This document shows positions 1 to 5,233 of a stretch of 6,099 bases of DNA, piece after piece (the stretch's first letter is position 1; every line of letters starts with the position of its first letter). The notes under the pieces were generated by a model. The model ran no database searches. It was not told the origin of the DNA and saw nothing but the letters and a program-made list of their open reading frames with translations. Source of the DNA: Trueperaceae bacterium (GTDB lineage: Bacteria > Deinococcota > Deinococci > Deinococcales > Trueperaceae); assembly GCA_029210865.1 (NCBI GenBank), contig JARGGE010000181.1:1-6099 (forward strand), read 5' to 3'. The translations under genes and the position numbers were made by a program.

Positions 1-179
1 TGACCGCCTACCCCGACCTCGAGGCCCTCAAGGAGCGCCTGCGCGAGCGCTCGGTGCCCTACCTGCACCAGCTGCGCGCGCTCGTCGAGCGCGCCCGCCC
101 CTGGCACCGCCACCGCCGCTTCGGCGCCGGTCCGACCGTCGCCGACGCCTCGCCCACGTGGTACCGGGGCTACCCGTGA
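1..179 (+). CDS. C-terminal tail of an unidentified protein (5' end outside window)
   Basis: An open frame enters from the left edge (first complete codon at 3) and ends at TGA 177-179, giving 58 residues. The segment starts TAYPDLEALKERL, continues with a charged, probably helical stretch rich in Arg, Leu and Glu, passes through an Arg/His-rich patch (RPWHRHRRF) and ends GPTVADASPTWYRGYP. I do not recognise the family, and the visible part has no catalytic motif. It is treated as coding because the frame is open, its codon use matches the neighbours, and its stop overlaps the GTG start of the next gene by four bases, as at the two later junctions of this operon. It is presumably another enzyme of the same pathway, possibly a sugar- or amino-sugar-processing enzyme, but that is only inferred from the neighbours. 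Confidence 0.72.
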   Translation, partial: TAYPDLEALKERLRERSVPYLHQLRALVERARPWHRHRRFGAGPTVADASPTWYRGYP

Positions 180-1264
180 GCGCCCCGCTGACGGCCGTGG
201 TCCTCGGCGCCGGCGACATGGGCGCGCGCCACGCTCGCCACTGGGCGGCGGTGGGCGCCCGCGTGCTCGCGGTGGTCGACCCCGACATGGACCGGGCGCG
301 GGCCGCGGCGGCCGAGACGGGCGCGACGGCGCTGGCCGAGGCCGACGAGGCCCTCGCGCTCGGCCCCGACGTCGTGAGCGTCTGCACCCCCACCTACCTG
401 CACGCGCGCCTCACCATCGCGGCCTTCGCCGCGGGCGCGCACGTGCTCTGCGAGAAGCCGATCGCGCTCACGCTCGGCGACGCGCGCGCGATGGAGGCGG
501 CGGCGGCCGCGGGGCGCGAGCTGCGGATCGGCTTCATGCGCCGCTTCGACCCGGCCTTCCCGCAGCTGATCGAGGTCGCGGCGCGCGTAGGGCGACCGCT
601 GCTGGCGCAGGCGACGATCACCGCCGGCATCCGCCCCAAGCGCCTGATGCACGACGCGCTCGCGAACGGCGGGCCGATCATCGACATGTGCTGCCACCTG
701 TTCCACCTATGGGGCACCGTGTTCGAGAGCCAGCCCGACGAGGTCGCCGCCCGCGGGTACACCTTCTCGGACGGCAAGCCCGAGGTCGCCCACATCCGCC
801 ACCGGGCGCTCGACAGCGCGCTGATCACGCTCGCCTACCCGAACGGCTCGGTCGGCCAGGTCCAGGTCTCGTGGGGGTTGCCCAGCGGCGTCGATCCGGT
901 CGAGCGCCACACGTACGTCGGTCCGGACGGGCTGGTGACGGTCGACTGGCCCGGACGGATCACGCTCCGGGACGGCGAGGGCGAGACGCGCTGGACGAAC
1001 CCGGGCGACGACCCGTACCGCGGGCAGATCGCGCAGTTCCACGCCGAGCTGACGCAGGGCGCCACGCGGGCGGTCGCCTCCGTCCAGGACGGCATCGACA
1101 CGCTGCGCACCTCGCTGGCGGTGCTGCGCTCGGTCGCCACGCGGGGCCCCGTCGCGCTCGCCGACGTGACCGAGGACCGCGACGACGACCCGGCCTTCGC
1201 CGGTCTGGGCGACCTCGACGCACCGGACGCCGGCGCCGGCCCACTGCTCGAGGCGATGCCGTGA
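176..1264 (+). CDS. Gfo/Idh/MocA family oxidoreductase (first of two)
   Basis: A 362-residue NAD(P)-dependent dehydrogenase of the glucose-fructose oxidoreductase / inositol dehydrogenase family, probably cytoplasmic, oxidising or reducing a sugar, cyclitol or related polyol. The N-terminal Rossmann domain has GAGDMG at residues 11-16 and Asp36 at the end of strand 2 (VVDPD), which favours NAD. The family's CEKP motif is at 92-95 with the catalytic Lys94. The C-terminal domain carries GGPIIDMCCH at 165-174, matching the family's Asp-x3-His signature (Asp170, His174). A 30-residue acidic, Gly/Ala/Pro-rich tail follows the fold. I chose GTG 176 over the in-frame GTG 158. It puts the Rossmann strand about 6 residues from the N-terminus, has GGGG 6 bases upstream, and overlaps the previous stop as GTGA, like the next two genes. 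The family call is firm; the substrate is unknown. Confidence 0.93.
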   Translation: MSAPLTAVVLGAGDMGARHARHWAAVGARVLAVVDPDMDRARAAAAETGATALAEADEALALGPDVVSVCTPTYLHARLTIAAFAAGAHVLCEKPIALTLGDARAMEAAAAAGRELRIGFMRRFDPAFPQLIEVAARVGRPLLAQATITAGIRPKRLMHDALANGGPIIDMCCHLFHLWGTVFESQPDEVAARGYTFSDGKPEVAHIRHRALDSALITLAYPNGSVGQVQVSWGLPSGVDPVERHTYVGPDGLVTVDWPGRITLRDGEGETRWTNPGDDPYRGQIAQFHAELTQGATRAVASVQDGIDTLRTSLAVLRSVATRGPVALADVTEDRDDDPAFAGLGDLDAPDAGAGPLLEAMP

Positions 1265-2406
1265 GCGAGGTCCTGGCGGCCGCCGCCCGCGCGCTCGGGG
1301 CGGCGCCCGAGGCGCTCGGCTTCGACCCACGGGCGCGCCGCGGCGAGCTCGCCACCAAGCTCGCGCGCGTCGCCGACCTGCTCGACGCCCGCGCCGCGGA
1401 CGCGCTGCGGGTGCGCCGCGCCGAGAACCTCGCCTGGCTCACCGGCGGTGGCGACCTGCTCGTGCACCGCGAGGGGGCGCCGATCGCCGAGGCGATCGCC
1501 ACCCGCGACGGCGTGACCGTGGTGACGAACGGCATCGAGGCCGCACGCCTCGAGGCCGAGGAGCTGCCGCCGGGCGTGCGCGTCGAGGTCGTCGACTGGT
1601 ACGACCCCGGCGCCCGCGAGCGACGCATGCAAGGGCTGCTGCAGGGGCACGCCACCCTCGACGACGGCGGCCCGGACGCCATCGACCTGGTGGAGGTGCG
1701 GCAGCCGCTGCTCGCGGTCGAGCAGGCGCGGATGGCGGCGGTCGGCGCCGCCGCGAGCCATGCGCTCACCGACGTCGCCGGCACGCTCGAGCCCGGCGGG
1801 AGCGAACGCGACGTGGCCGCCGCCGTGCAGGGCGCCCTGCGCGCGGCCGCCGTCGACCTGCCGGTGGTGCTCGTCGCCGGCGAGGGGCGCTTCGGGCACG
1901 TGCGCCACCCGGTGCCGAGCGACCTCCCCTTCGGCCGCGTGGGGCTGATCGTCGTGTGCGCCCTGCGCTTCGGGCTCGTCGCCTCGCTCTCACGCGCCGT
2001 GAGCTTCGGGCCCGCCCCGGAGCGCGCGCTCGAGGCGCTGCAGCGGGTCTGGACCGTCGAGGCCGCGATGCTGGCGGCCTCGCGCGCGGACGTCCGGACG
2101 CGTGCGGTGCTCGACGCAGCGCGCGCGGCGTACGCCGCCATCGGCGCGCCCGACGCCTGGACCGAGCACCACCAGGGGGGGCCGGCCGGCTACCTGCCGC
2201 GCGACTGGCTCGCGGTCCCTGACGAGGGGCGGCCGCTGCTCGCCGGCATGCCGCTCGCCTGGAACCCGTCGCTGCCGTGGGCCAAGAGCGAGGACACCTT
2301 CCTGCTCGGGGCCGAGGGCGAGCCGCTGCGCAACCTCACGTGGGACCCGCGCTGGCCGCACGAGACCGTCGACGACCGACCGCGCGCCACCGTCCGCGCC
2401 CTGTGA
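1261..2406 (+). CDS. M24 (creatinase/prolidase fold) family protein, probable metal-free variant
   Basis: 381 residues with the two-part layout of M24 proteins. The N-terminal creatinase-like domain (about 25-145, including RRAENLAWLTGGGD) is followed by a pita-bread domain (about 150-350). Recognisable M24 landmarks are RHPVP at 215-219, the region matching the Asp-x-Gly...Asp-x-x-x-Arg metal segment (VCALRFGLVASLSRAVSFG, 232-250), EHHQGGPAGY (302-311), the loop LLAGMPLAWNP (326-336) and SEDTFLL (343-349). In true M24 peptidases these supply Asp, Asp, His, Glu and Glu to a dinuclear metal centre. Here the two Asp positions read Cys/Ala and Ser, the first Glu reads Asn335, and only Glu344 clearly remains. 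Classical peptidase activity is therefore doubtful. A non-peptidase hydrolase, a binding role, or a metal-independent creatinase-like reaction is possible. GTG 1261 overlaps the preceding stop and has GAGG at 1250-1253. The frame is open far upstream, but that part is a shadow of the previous gene. Confidence 0.86.
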   Translation: MSEVLAAAARALGAAPEALGFDPRARRGELATKLARVADLLDARAADALRVRRAENLAWLTGGGDLLVHREGAPIAEAIATRDGVTVVTNGIEAARLEAEELPPGVRVEVVDWYDPGARERRMQGLLQGHATLDDGGPDAIDLVEVRQPLLAVEQARMAAVGAAASHALTDVAGTLEPGGSERDVAAAVQGALRAAAVDLPVVLVAGEGRFGHVRHPVPSDLPFGRVGLIVVCALRFGLVASLSRAVSFGPAPERALEALQRVWTVEAAMLAASRADVRTRAVLDAARAAYAAIGAPDAWTEHHQGGPAGYLPRDWLAVPDEGRPLLAGMPLAWNPSLPWAKSEDTFLLGAEGEPLRNLTWDPRWPHETVDDRPRATVRAL

Positions 2407-3437
2407 CGGCGTCGCCGCTGCGCTTCGGGCTGGTCGGCGCGGGGCGCTGGGCCGACGTCCACCGGCGCACCTTCGCGGCCGTCGGCGCCGAGCTCGTCGC
2501 CGTGGCCACGGGCAGCGAGGCGGGCGCGGCCCGCGTGCGCGAGGCCTGGGGCGTGCCCGCCACCAGCGACCTCGACGAACTGCTCGCCGCCGACCTCGAG
2601 GCGGTCGTCGTCGCGAGCCCCAACGACCTCCACGCCGTCCAGGCGCAGCGCGCGCTGGCGGCGGGCAAGCACGTGCTGGTCGAGAAGCCGATGGCCATCG
2701 ACCTCGCCTCGGCGCGGGCGCTGGCCGCGGCCGCCCGCGCCAGCGACCGGGTGCTGGCGGTCGGTCACGAGTTCCGCGTCTTCCGGCTCTTCGAGCGCGT
2801 CAAGGCGCTGCTCGACGCCGGCCGAATCGGCGAACCGCTGCACCTGCGCCTCGGGCTCTGGCGGCGCCCGCACCGGGCCGGCGCCGGCGGTTGGAAGGCG
2901 GACCCGAACCGGCTCGGCTCGAGCGTCCTCGAAGAGCCGGTGCACTACCTCGACCTGGCACGCTGGTACCTCGGCGACCCCACCGAGGTCGCCGCCTGGT
3001 CCTCCTCGCGGCCCGGACGCACGGGCCTGCACGAGAACCTCGACGTGCGCCTGCGCTTCGCGCCGGCCGCCGACGGCGGCGACCGCTGGGCCCTCGTGAC
3101 CCGCACGATCGCGGCCGCCCGCTACGCGATCGCGCTCGAGCTGGTCGGCGGCGAGGCCTCGCTGCGCGGCCACTGGCGCGGCGCCTTCGACCTCGACCCA
3201 CAGCCCGACGTCGGGCTGGTGCTGCACCCCCACGACGGCGACGCCGAGGACCAGCACGTGCCGGTCGCTACCGGCCACGCCTACGACGTCGTGCGGCAAA
3301 CGCGCGCTTTCGTACGCGCGGTGCGCGAGGGCACCCCGGTGCCCGCGGGCGCCGAGGACGGACGCGTCGCGGTGGAGCTGTGCTTACGCGTCGAGGAGGC
3401 GCTGGCGGCGCGAACGCCGCTGCCCTTCGGCGCCTGA
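2403..3437 (+). CDS. Gfo/Idh/MocA family oxidoreductase (second of two)
   Basis: A 344-residue dehydrogenase of the same superfamily as the gene at 176-1264 but clearly a different subfamily. The Rossmann strand carries VGAGRWADVH (11-20). Strand 2 ends ATGSEA (35-40) with no acidic residue, which by general Rossmann rules hints at NADP rather than NAD. VEKP at 93-96 gives catalytic Lys95. SSVLEEPVHYLDLARWYLG (173-191) is the substrate-site helix, with Glu177 where Asp is usual and His181 conserved. The C-terminal sheet domain ends near 290, followed by the usual helix with FVRAVREGTPVPAGAEDG (303-320). The GTG start at 2403 overlaps the M24-like stop as GTGA. No good ribosome binding site precedes it, which suits reinitiation by ribosomes finishing the upstream gene. 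It is the last gene of the operon. Its substrate is probably a sugar or sugar acid in the same pathway. Confidence 0.93.
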   Translation: MTASPLRFGLVGAGRWADVHRRTFAAVGAELVAVATGSEAGAARVREAWGVPATSDLDELLAADLEAVVVASPNDLHAVQAQRALAAGKHVLVEKPMAIDLASARALAAAARASDRVLAVGHEFRVFRLFERVKALLDAGRIGEPLHLRLGLWRRPHRAGAGGWKADPNRLGSSVLEEPVHYLDLARWYLGDPTEVAAWSSSRPGRTGLHENLDVRLRFAPAADGGDRWALVTRTIAAARYAIALELVGGEASLRGHWRGAFDLDPQPDVGLVLHPHDGDAEDQHVPVATGHAYDVVRQTRAFVRAVREGTPVPAGAEDGRVAVELCLRVEEALAARTPLPFGA

Positions 3438-3444
3438 CCGGCCC

Positions 3445-4395
3445 TCAGCGCACGGGCGTGCGCAGCCCCTCGCCCGCCAGCGCCCGGAGCACCTCGTCGG
3501 CCACGTGCCGCGAGGCGCGGGCGTTCGACTCGACCGTCACGCCGGCCACGTGCGGGGTGAGCAGCAGCCGCGGCGCGCCGGCCAGCGGGTCGCCGTCGCC
3601 GGGCGGTTCGTGATCGCGCACGTCGAGCGCCGCCCCGCCCAGGCGGCCCTCGCGGAGCGCCGTCGCCAGCGCCGCCTCGTCGATCAGGCCCCCGCGCGAG
3701 GTGTTGACGAGCAGGGCGTCGGGGCGCATGCGCGCGAGGGCTTCGGCGTCGATGAGGCCGCGGGTGCCCGGCACCAGCGGCACGTGCAGGCTCACCGCGT
3801 CGCTGCGCGCGAGGAGCTCGTCGACGGGCAGCAGGGCCACGCCCAGCTCCTGGACCGCGAAGGACGCGTCGTGCAGCGCCGGGTCGCTAGCGACGACCTC
3901 GAGCCCGAAGGCGCGCGCCCGCCGCGCCACGCGCGCGCCGATGTCGCCCAGACCGATCAGCCCGAGCGTGCGCCCGAAGGCCTCGCGCCCCATGAAGGCA
4001 GGGCGGTCCCAACCCCCGCCGCGCACGTGCTCGGTGGCGCCGTCGAAGCGCCGCCACAGGTGCACCAGGGCGCCCAGGACGTACTCCGCGACGCTCGCAG
4101 CGTTCGTGCCGGGCGCCCACGTCACGGCGACCCCACGCTCGCGCAGCGCGGTCAGGTCGAGGTTGTCGAGCCCGACCCCCACGCGACCCACCACGCGCAG
4201 GCCCGGCGCCACCGCGAGCGCGGCGCGGTCGACGCGCGACTGGTTGCGCACCACCCAGGCGTCGGCGTCCGCCAAGGCGGCGTGCAGCGCGGGCACGTCG
4301 GCGTGCAGCTGCGGGTCGTACACCAACTCGTGCCGCGCCGCGATCCGCTCGAGCGCCGCGCCATCGATCCACTCCGAGACGACCACCGTGGCCAT
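3445..4395 (-). CDS. D-isomer-specific 2-hydroxyacid dehydrogenase (phosphoglycerate/glyoxylate reductase type)
   Basis: 316 residues, NAD(P)-dependent interconversion of a 2-keto acid and a D-2-hydroxy acid. The substrate-binding part is split around a central Rossmann domain. VGRVGVGLDNLDL (69-81) and APGTNAASVAEYVLG (94-108) are the family's first signatures. GLIGLGDIG (145-153) is the dinucleotide loop, and Asp171 at the end of strand 2 points to NAD. The catalytic Arg234 (NTSRGG), Glu263 (DHEPP) and His282 (TPHVAG) are all present. The length equals the catalytic core alone: there is no C-terminal ACT or regulatory domain as in long SerA. It could serve serine synthesis, glyoxylate/hydroxypyruvate reduction or sugar-acid catabolism. 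Its position beside a sugar-dehydrogenase operon favours the last, but that is inference. ATG 4395 is preceded by GGAGGG (4405-4400, 4-base spacer). It is convergent with the operon, with 7 bases between the stops. Confidence 0.94.
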   Translation of the reverse strand: MATVVVSEWIDGAALERIAARHELVYDPQLHADVPALHAALADADAWVVRNQSRVDRAALAVAPGLRVVGRVGVGLDNLDLTALRERGVAVTWAPGTNAASVAEYVLGALVHLWRRFDGATEHVRGGGWDRPAFMGREAFGRTLGLIGLGDIGARVARRARAFGLEVVASDPALHDASFAVQELGVALLPVDELLARSDAVSLHVPLVPGTRGLIDAEALARMRPDALLVNTSRGGLIDEAALATALREGRLGGAALDVRDHEPPGDGDPLAGAPRLLLTPHVAGVTVESNARASRHVADEVLRALAGEGLRTPVR

Positions 4396-4399
4396 GCGT

Positions 4400-4405
4400 C
4401 CCTCC
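4400..4405 (-). promoter_or_regulatory. Shine-Dalgarno sequence of the 2-hydroxyacid dehydrogenase
   Basis: Reading on the minus strand, GGAGGG lies 4 bases before ATG 4395. The match to the 16S anti-SD is strong although the spacing is short. It supports this ATG as the start; no alternative start lies close by. Confidence 0.7.
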
Positions 4406-4414
4406 GATGACCCG

Positions 4415-4420
4415 AGGCTA
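4415..4420 (-). promoter_or_regulatory. Putative -10 element for the 2-hydroxyacid dehydrogenase
   Basis: On the minus strand 4420-4415 reads TAGCCT, a TAnnnT-type -10 hexamer preceded by GG. Transcription would begin about 7 bases downstream (near A4408), leaving a leader of roughly 13 bases that just contains the ribosome binding site. No convincing -35 is visible. The call rests on the hexamer, its distance from the start, and similar hexamers before the two other promoter-proximal genes in this window. Confidence 0.5.
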
Positions 4421-4456
4421 CCAGGCGCAGCGACCCGCCGGCCCGCCCCCGACGGG

Positions 4457-4462
4457 TAGGCT
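4457..4462 (+). promoter_or_regulatory. Putative -10 element for the membrane protein gene
   Basis: TAGGCT in the context GGGTAGGCTGGGG. A start site about 7-9 bases downstream would fall at 4469-4471. The message would then carry a leader of about 43 bases before ATG 4513, or be leaderless if GTG 4471 is used. It faces away from the minus-strand -10 at 4420-4415. The two promoters' -35 regions would overlap around 4434-4443, so they may compete for polymerase or share control. No -35 match is evident. Confidence 0.5.
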
Positions 4463-4499
4463 GGGGCGTCGTGCCCGGTGCCCCAGGCGCCGCGGCCCC

Positions 4500-4505
4500 G
4501 GAGGT
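4500..4505 (+). promoter_or_regulatory. Ribosome binding site deciding the membrane protein start
   Basis: GGAGGT sits 7 bases before ATG 4513, close to ideal strength and spacing. It favours ATG 4513 over the in-frame GTG 4471, which has no such site but lies close to the -10 element. Confidence 0.75.
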
Positions 4506-4512
4506 CCTGCGC

Positions 4513-4959
4513 ATGTACCTAGCCCTGCTCCACACCCACAACCTCACCCGCTGGCTCGTCCTCGTCACCGCGCTCGTCGCGATCGTCTGGGCGCTCCAGG
4601 CGCGCCTGTCGGGCCGCTCCTTCGAGAAGCGGCACCGGATCGCGAACCTCGTCTTCGTCTCGAGCATGGACCTGCAGCTGCTGCTGGGCTTCGCGCTCTA
4701 CTTCGTGAGCCCGCTCGTGCAGGCGGGCCTGGCCAACATGAGCGCCGCCATGGCGGACGCGGCGCTGCGCTTCTTCGTGGTCGAGCACGCGACGTACATG
4801 ATCGTGGCGGTCGTGCTGGCGCACGTCGGCTCCGTGATGGTCCGGCGGGCCAAGAACGACGCCGGCAAGCACGGGCGCGCGATCCTCTGGTTCGGGCTCT
4901 CGCTCGCGGTGGTGCTCGCGGGGATCCCCTGGAACCGGGCGCTCTTCCCCGGCCTCTGA
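4513..4959 (+). CDS. Small four-helix integral membrane protein, possibly of a 'cytochrome B'-annotated family
   Basis: 148 residues with four predicted membrane spans at about 12-30, 44-66, 88-109 and 122-139. The first loop is basic (RLSGRSFEKRHR) and the third is too (RRAKNDAGKHGR), which by the positive-inside rule puts both loops and both termini... inside/outside respectively consistent with loops 1 and 3 in the cytoplasm and the termini on the outer face. Histidines sit near or in helices: His7 and His9 before helix 1, His92 and His104 in helix 3. The pattern LLHTHNLTRWLVL at the start, LLLGFALYFVSP in helix 2, VEHATYMI in helix 3 and GIPWNR at the end resembles, from memory, small bacterial proteins labelled 'cytochrome B' or hypothetical. 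Heme binding is not demonstrated. ATG 4513 is chosen for its GGAGGT site; GTG 4471 would add 14 low-complexity residues. It appears to be a single-gene unit. Confidence 0.85.
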   Translation: MYLALLHTHNLTRWLVLVTALVAIVWALQARLSGRSFEKRHRIANLVFVSSMDLQLLLGFALYFVSPLVQAGLANMSAAMADAALRFFVVEHATYMIVAVVLAHVGSVMVRRAKNDAGKHGRAILWFGLSLAVVLAGIPWNRALFPGL

Positions 4960-4961
4960 CG

Positions 4962-4981
4962 CCGGCCGCTCGGCGGGCCGG
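4962..4981. repeat. Short inverted repeat just after the membrane protein stop
   Basis: CCGGCC (4962-4967) pairs with GGCCGG (4976-4981) around an 8-base loop, starting 3 bases after the stop. It could help end or stabilise the transcript, but there is no T-run. In sequence this rich in G and C such a 6-bp stem may arise by chance. The right half also resembles the linker between the downstream tandem repeats. Confidence 0.3.
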
Positions 4982-4985
4982 GAAT

Positions 4986-5089
4986 GGGTGAACCCCGCGA
5001 GGGAGGCCACCATCATCCGGCCAGAAGGGTGAACCCCGCGAGGGAGGCCACCGTCGGCGGACCAGAAGGGTGAACCCCGCGAGGGAGGC
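4986..5089 (+). repeat. Tandem direct repeat, three copies with a 41-base period
   Basis: Three copies begin at 4986, 5027 and 5068. Each opens with the same 22 bases (GGGTGAACCCCGCG followed by AGGGAGGC), and copies 1 and 2 are identical over 26. The 15-base linkers (5012-5026 and 5053-5067) are similar to each other and both end CCAGAA. A degenerate linker-like stretch also precedes copy 1 (about 4970-4985). The period is not a multiple of three, so the array does not encode a repeated peptide in one frame. Copy 3 leads straight into the complementary arm of a hairpin. The array therefore looks like duplication of the left half of a terminator-like structure. Confidence 0.9.
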
Positions 5090-5104
5090 GCGGGGTTCGT
5101 CGTT
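5069..5104 (+). terminator. Strong GC-rich hairpin, probable terminator of the membrane protein transcript
   Basis: GAACCCCGCG (5072-5081) and CGCGGGGTTC (5089-5098) are perfectly complementary over 10 bp with a 7-base loop AGGGAGG (5082-5088). Two wobble pairs and one G-C pair (5069 with 5101) can extend the stem outward. The bases after it (TTCGTCGTTC) are only moderately T-rich, so this is not a textbook intrinsic terminator. It is the most stable hairpin seen in the gap after the membrane gene. It might instead be a processing or stability element. Confidence 0.55.
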
Positions 5105-5116
5105 CGGAAGAGGGCG

Positions 5117-5139
5117 GGAGGTCTTGGGAGGAGACCTTC
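5117..5139 (+). other. Second hairpin with the same loop motif
   Basis: AGGTCT (5119-5124) pairs with AGACCT (5132-5137), extendable by a G-U pair and a G-C pair to 5117/5139. The loop is TGGGAGG (5125-5131). Loop length and the six bases GGGAGG match the hairpin at 5072-5098, although the stems are unrelated in sequence. It may be part of the same 3' untranslated region or of a small RNA; no function can be assigned. Confidence 0.45.
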
Positions 5140-5188
5140 AATCCACGTCTGAAGTCTACGGAGACGGTCTGACGGGGTTCTTACTCGC

Positions 5189-5210
5189 TCGGCCGCCGTC
5201 CAACGGCCGA
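5189..5210. repeat. Inverted repeat upstream of the exonuclease promoter
   Basis: TCGGCCG (5189-5195) and CGGCCGA (5204-5210) form a 7-bp perfect stem around an 8-base loop. It ends about 24 bases before the putative -10, so it sits at or just upstream of the -35 position, where an operator could lie. It could also be a terminator stem for leftward or rightward transcripts, but no T-run follows on either side. Chance is possible in this base composition. Confidence 0.35.
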
Positions 5211-5233
5211 CGCGCCGGCCTCGGGGGGCGCGG

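Noticed and set aside
158..175. GTG 158 as start of the first oxidoreductase
   Set aside because: It would overlap the previous gene by 22 bases and break the GTGA junction pattern. GTG 176 has a better-placed purine-rich site and a standard N-terminus for the Rossmann fold.
688..1260. Upstream 191-codon extension of the M24-like frame
   Set aside because: The translated extension is Arg/Pro/Gly-rich nonsense lying inside the first oxidoreductase gene. The GTG at 1261 with GAGG upstream and a GTGA overlap is a far better start.
960..2141. Long minus-strand open frame of 393 codons, and a similar one at 2190-3299
   Set aside because: They are rich in Ala, Arg, Ser and Pro without recognisable domains. 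They lie opposite clear Gfo/Idh/MocA and M24-like genes, as expected for antisense frames in very GC-rich coding sequence.
4984..5073. 29-codon open frame through the tandem repeats, starting at ATG 4984
   Set aside because: The 41-base period shifts frame between copies, the ribosome binding site is weak, and the peptide is low-complexity. The pattern is better explained by nucleotide-level repetition.
4986..5089. CRISPR-like array (repeats of 22-26 bases separated by 15-base linkers)
   Set aside because: Linkers are too short and resemble each other, unlike spacers. There are only three units, and no cas gene is nearby. The third repeat runs into a hairpin arm instead of another spacer.
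5101..5190. tRNA or other known stable RNA in the relatively AT-richer part of the gap
   Set aside because: No cloverleaf, no T-loop/acceptor pairing and no CCA end could be fitted. Only separate short hairpins are seen.
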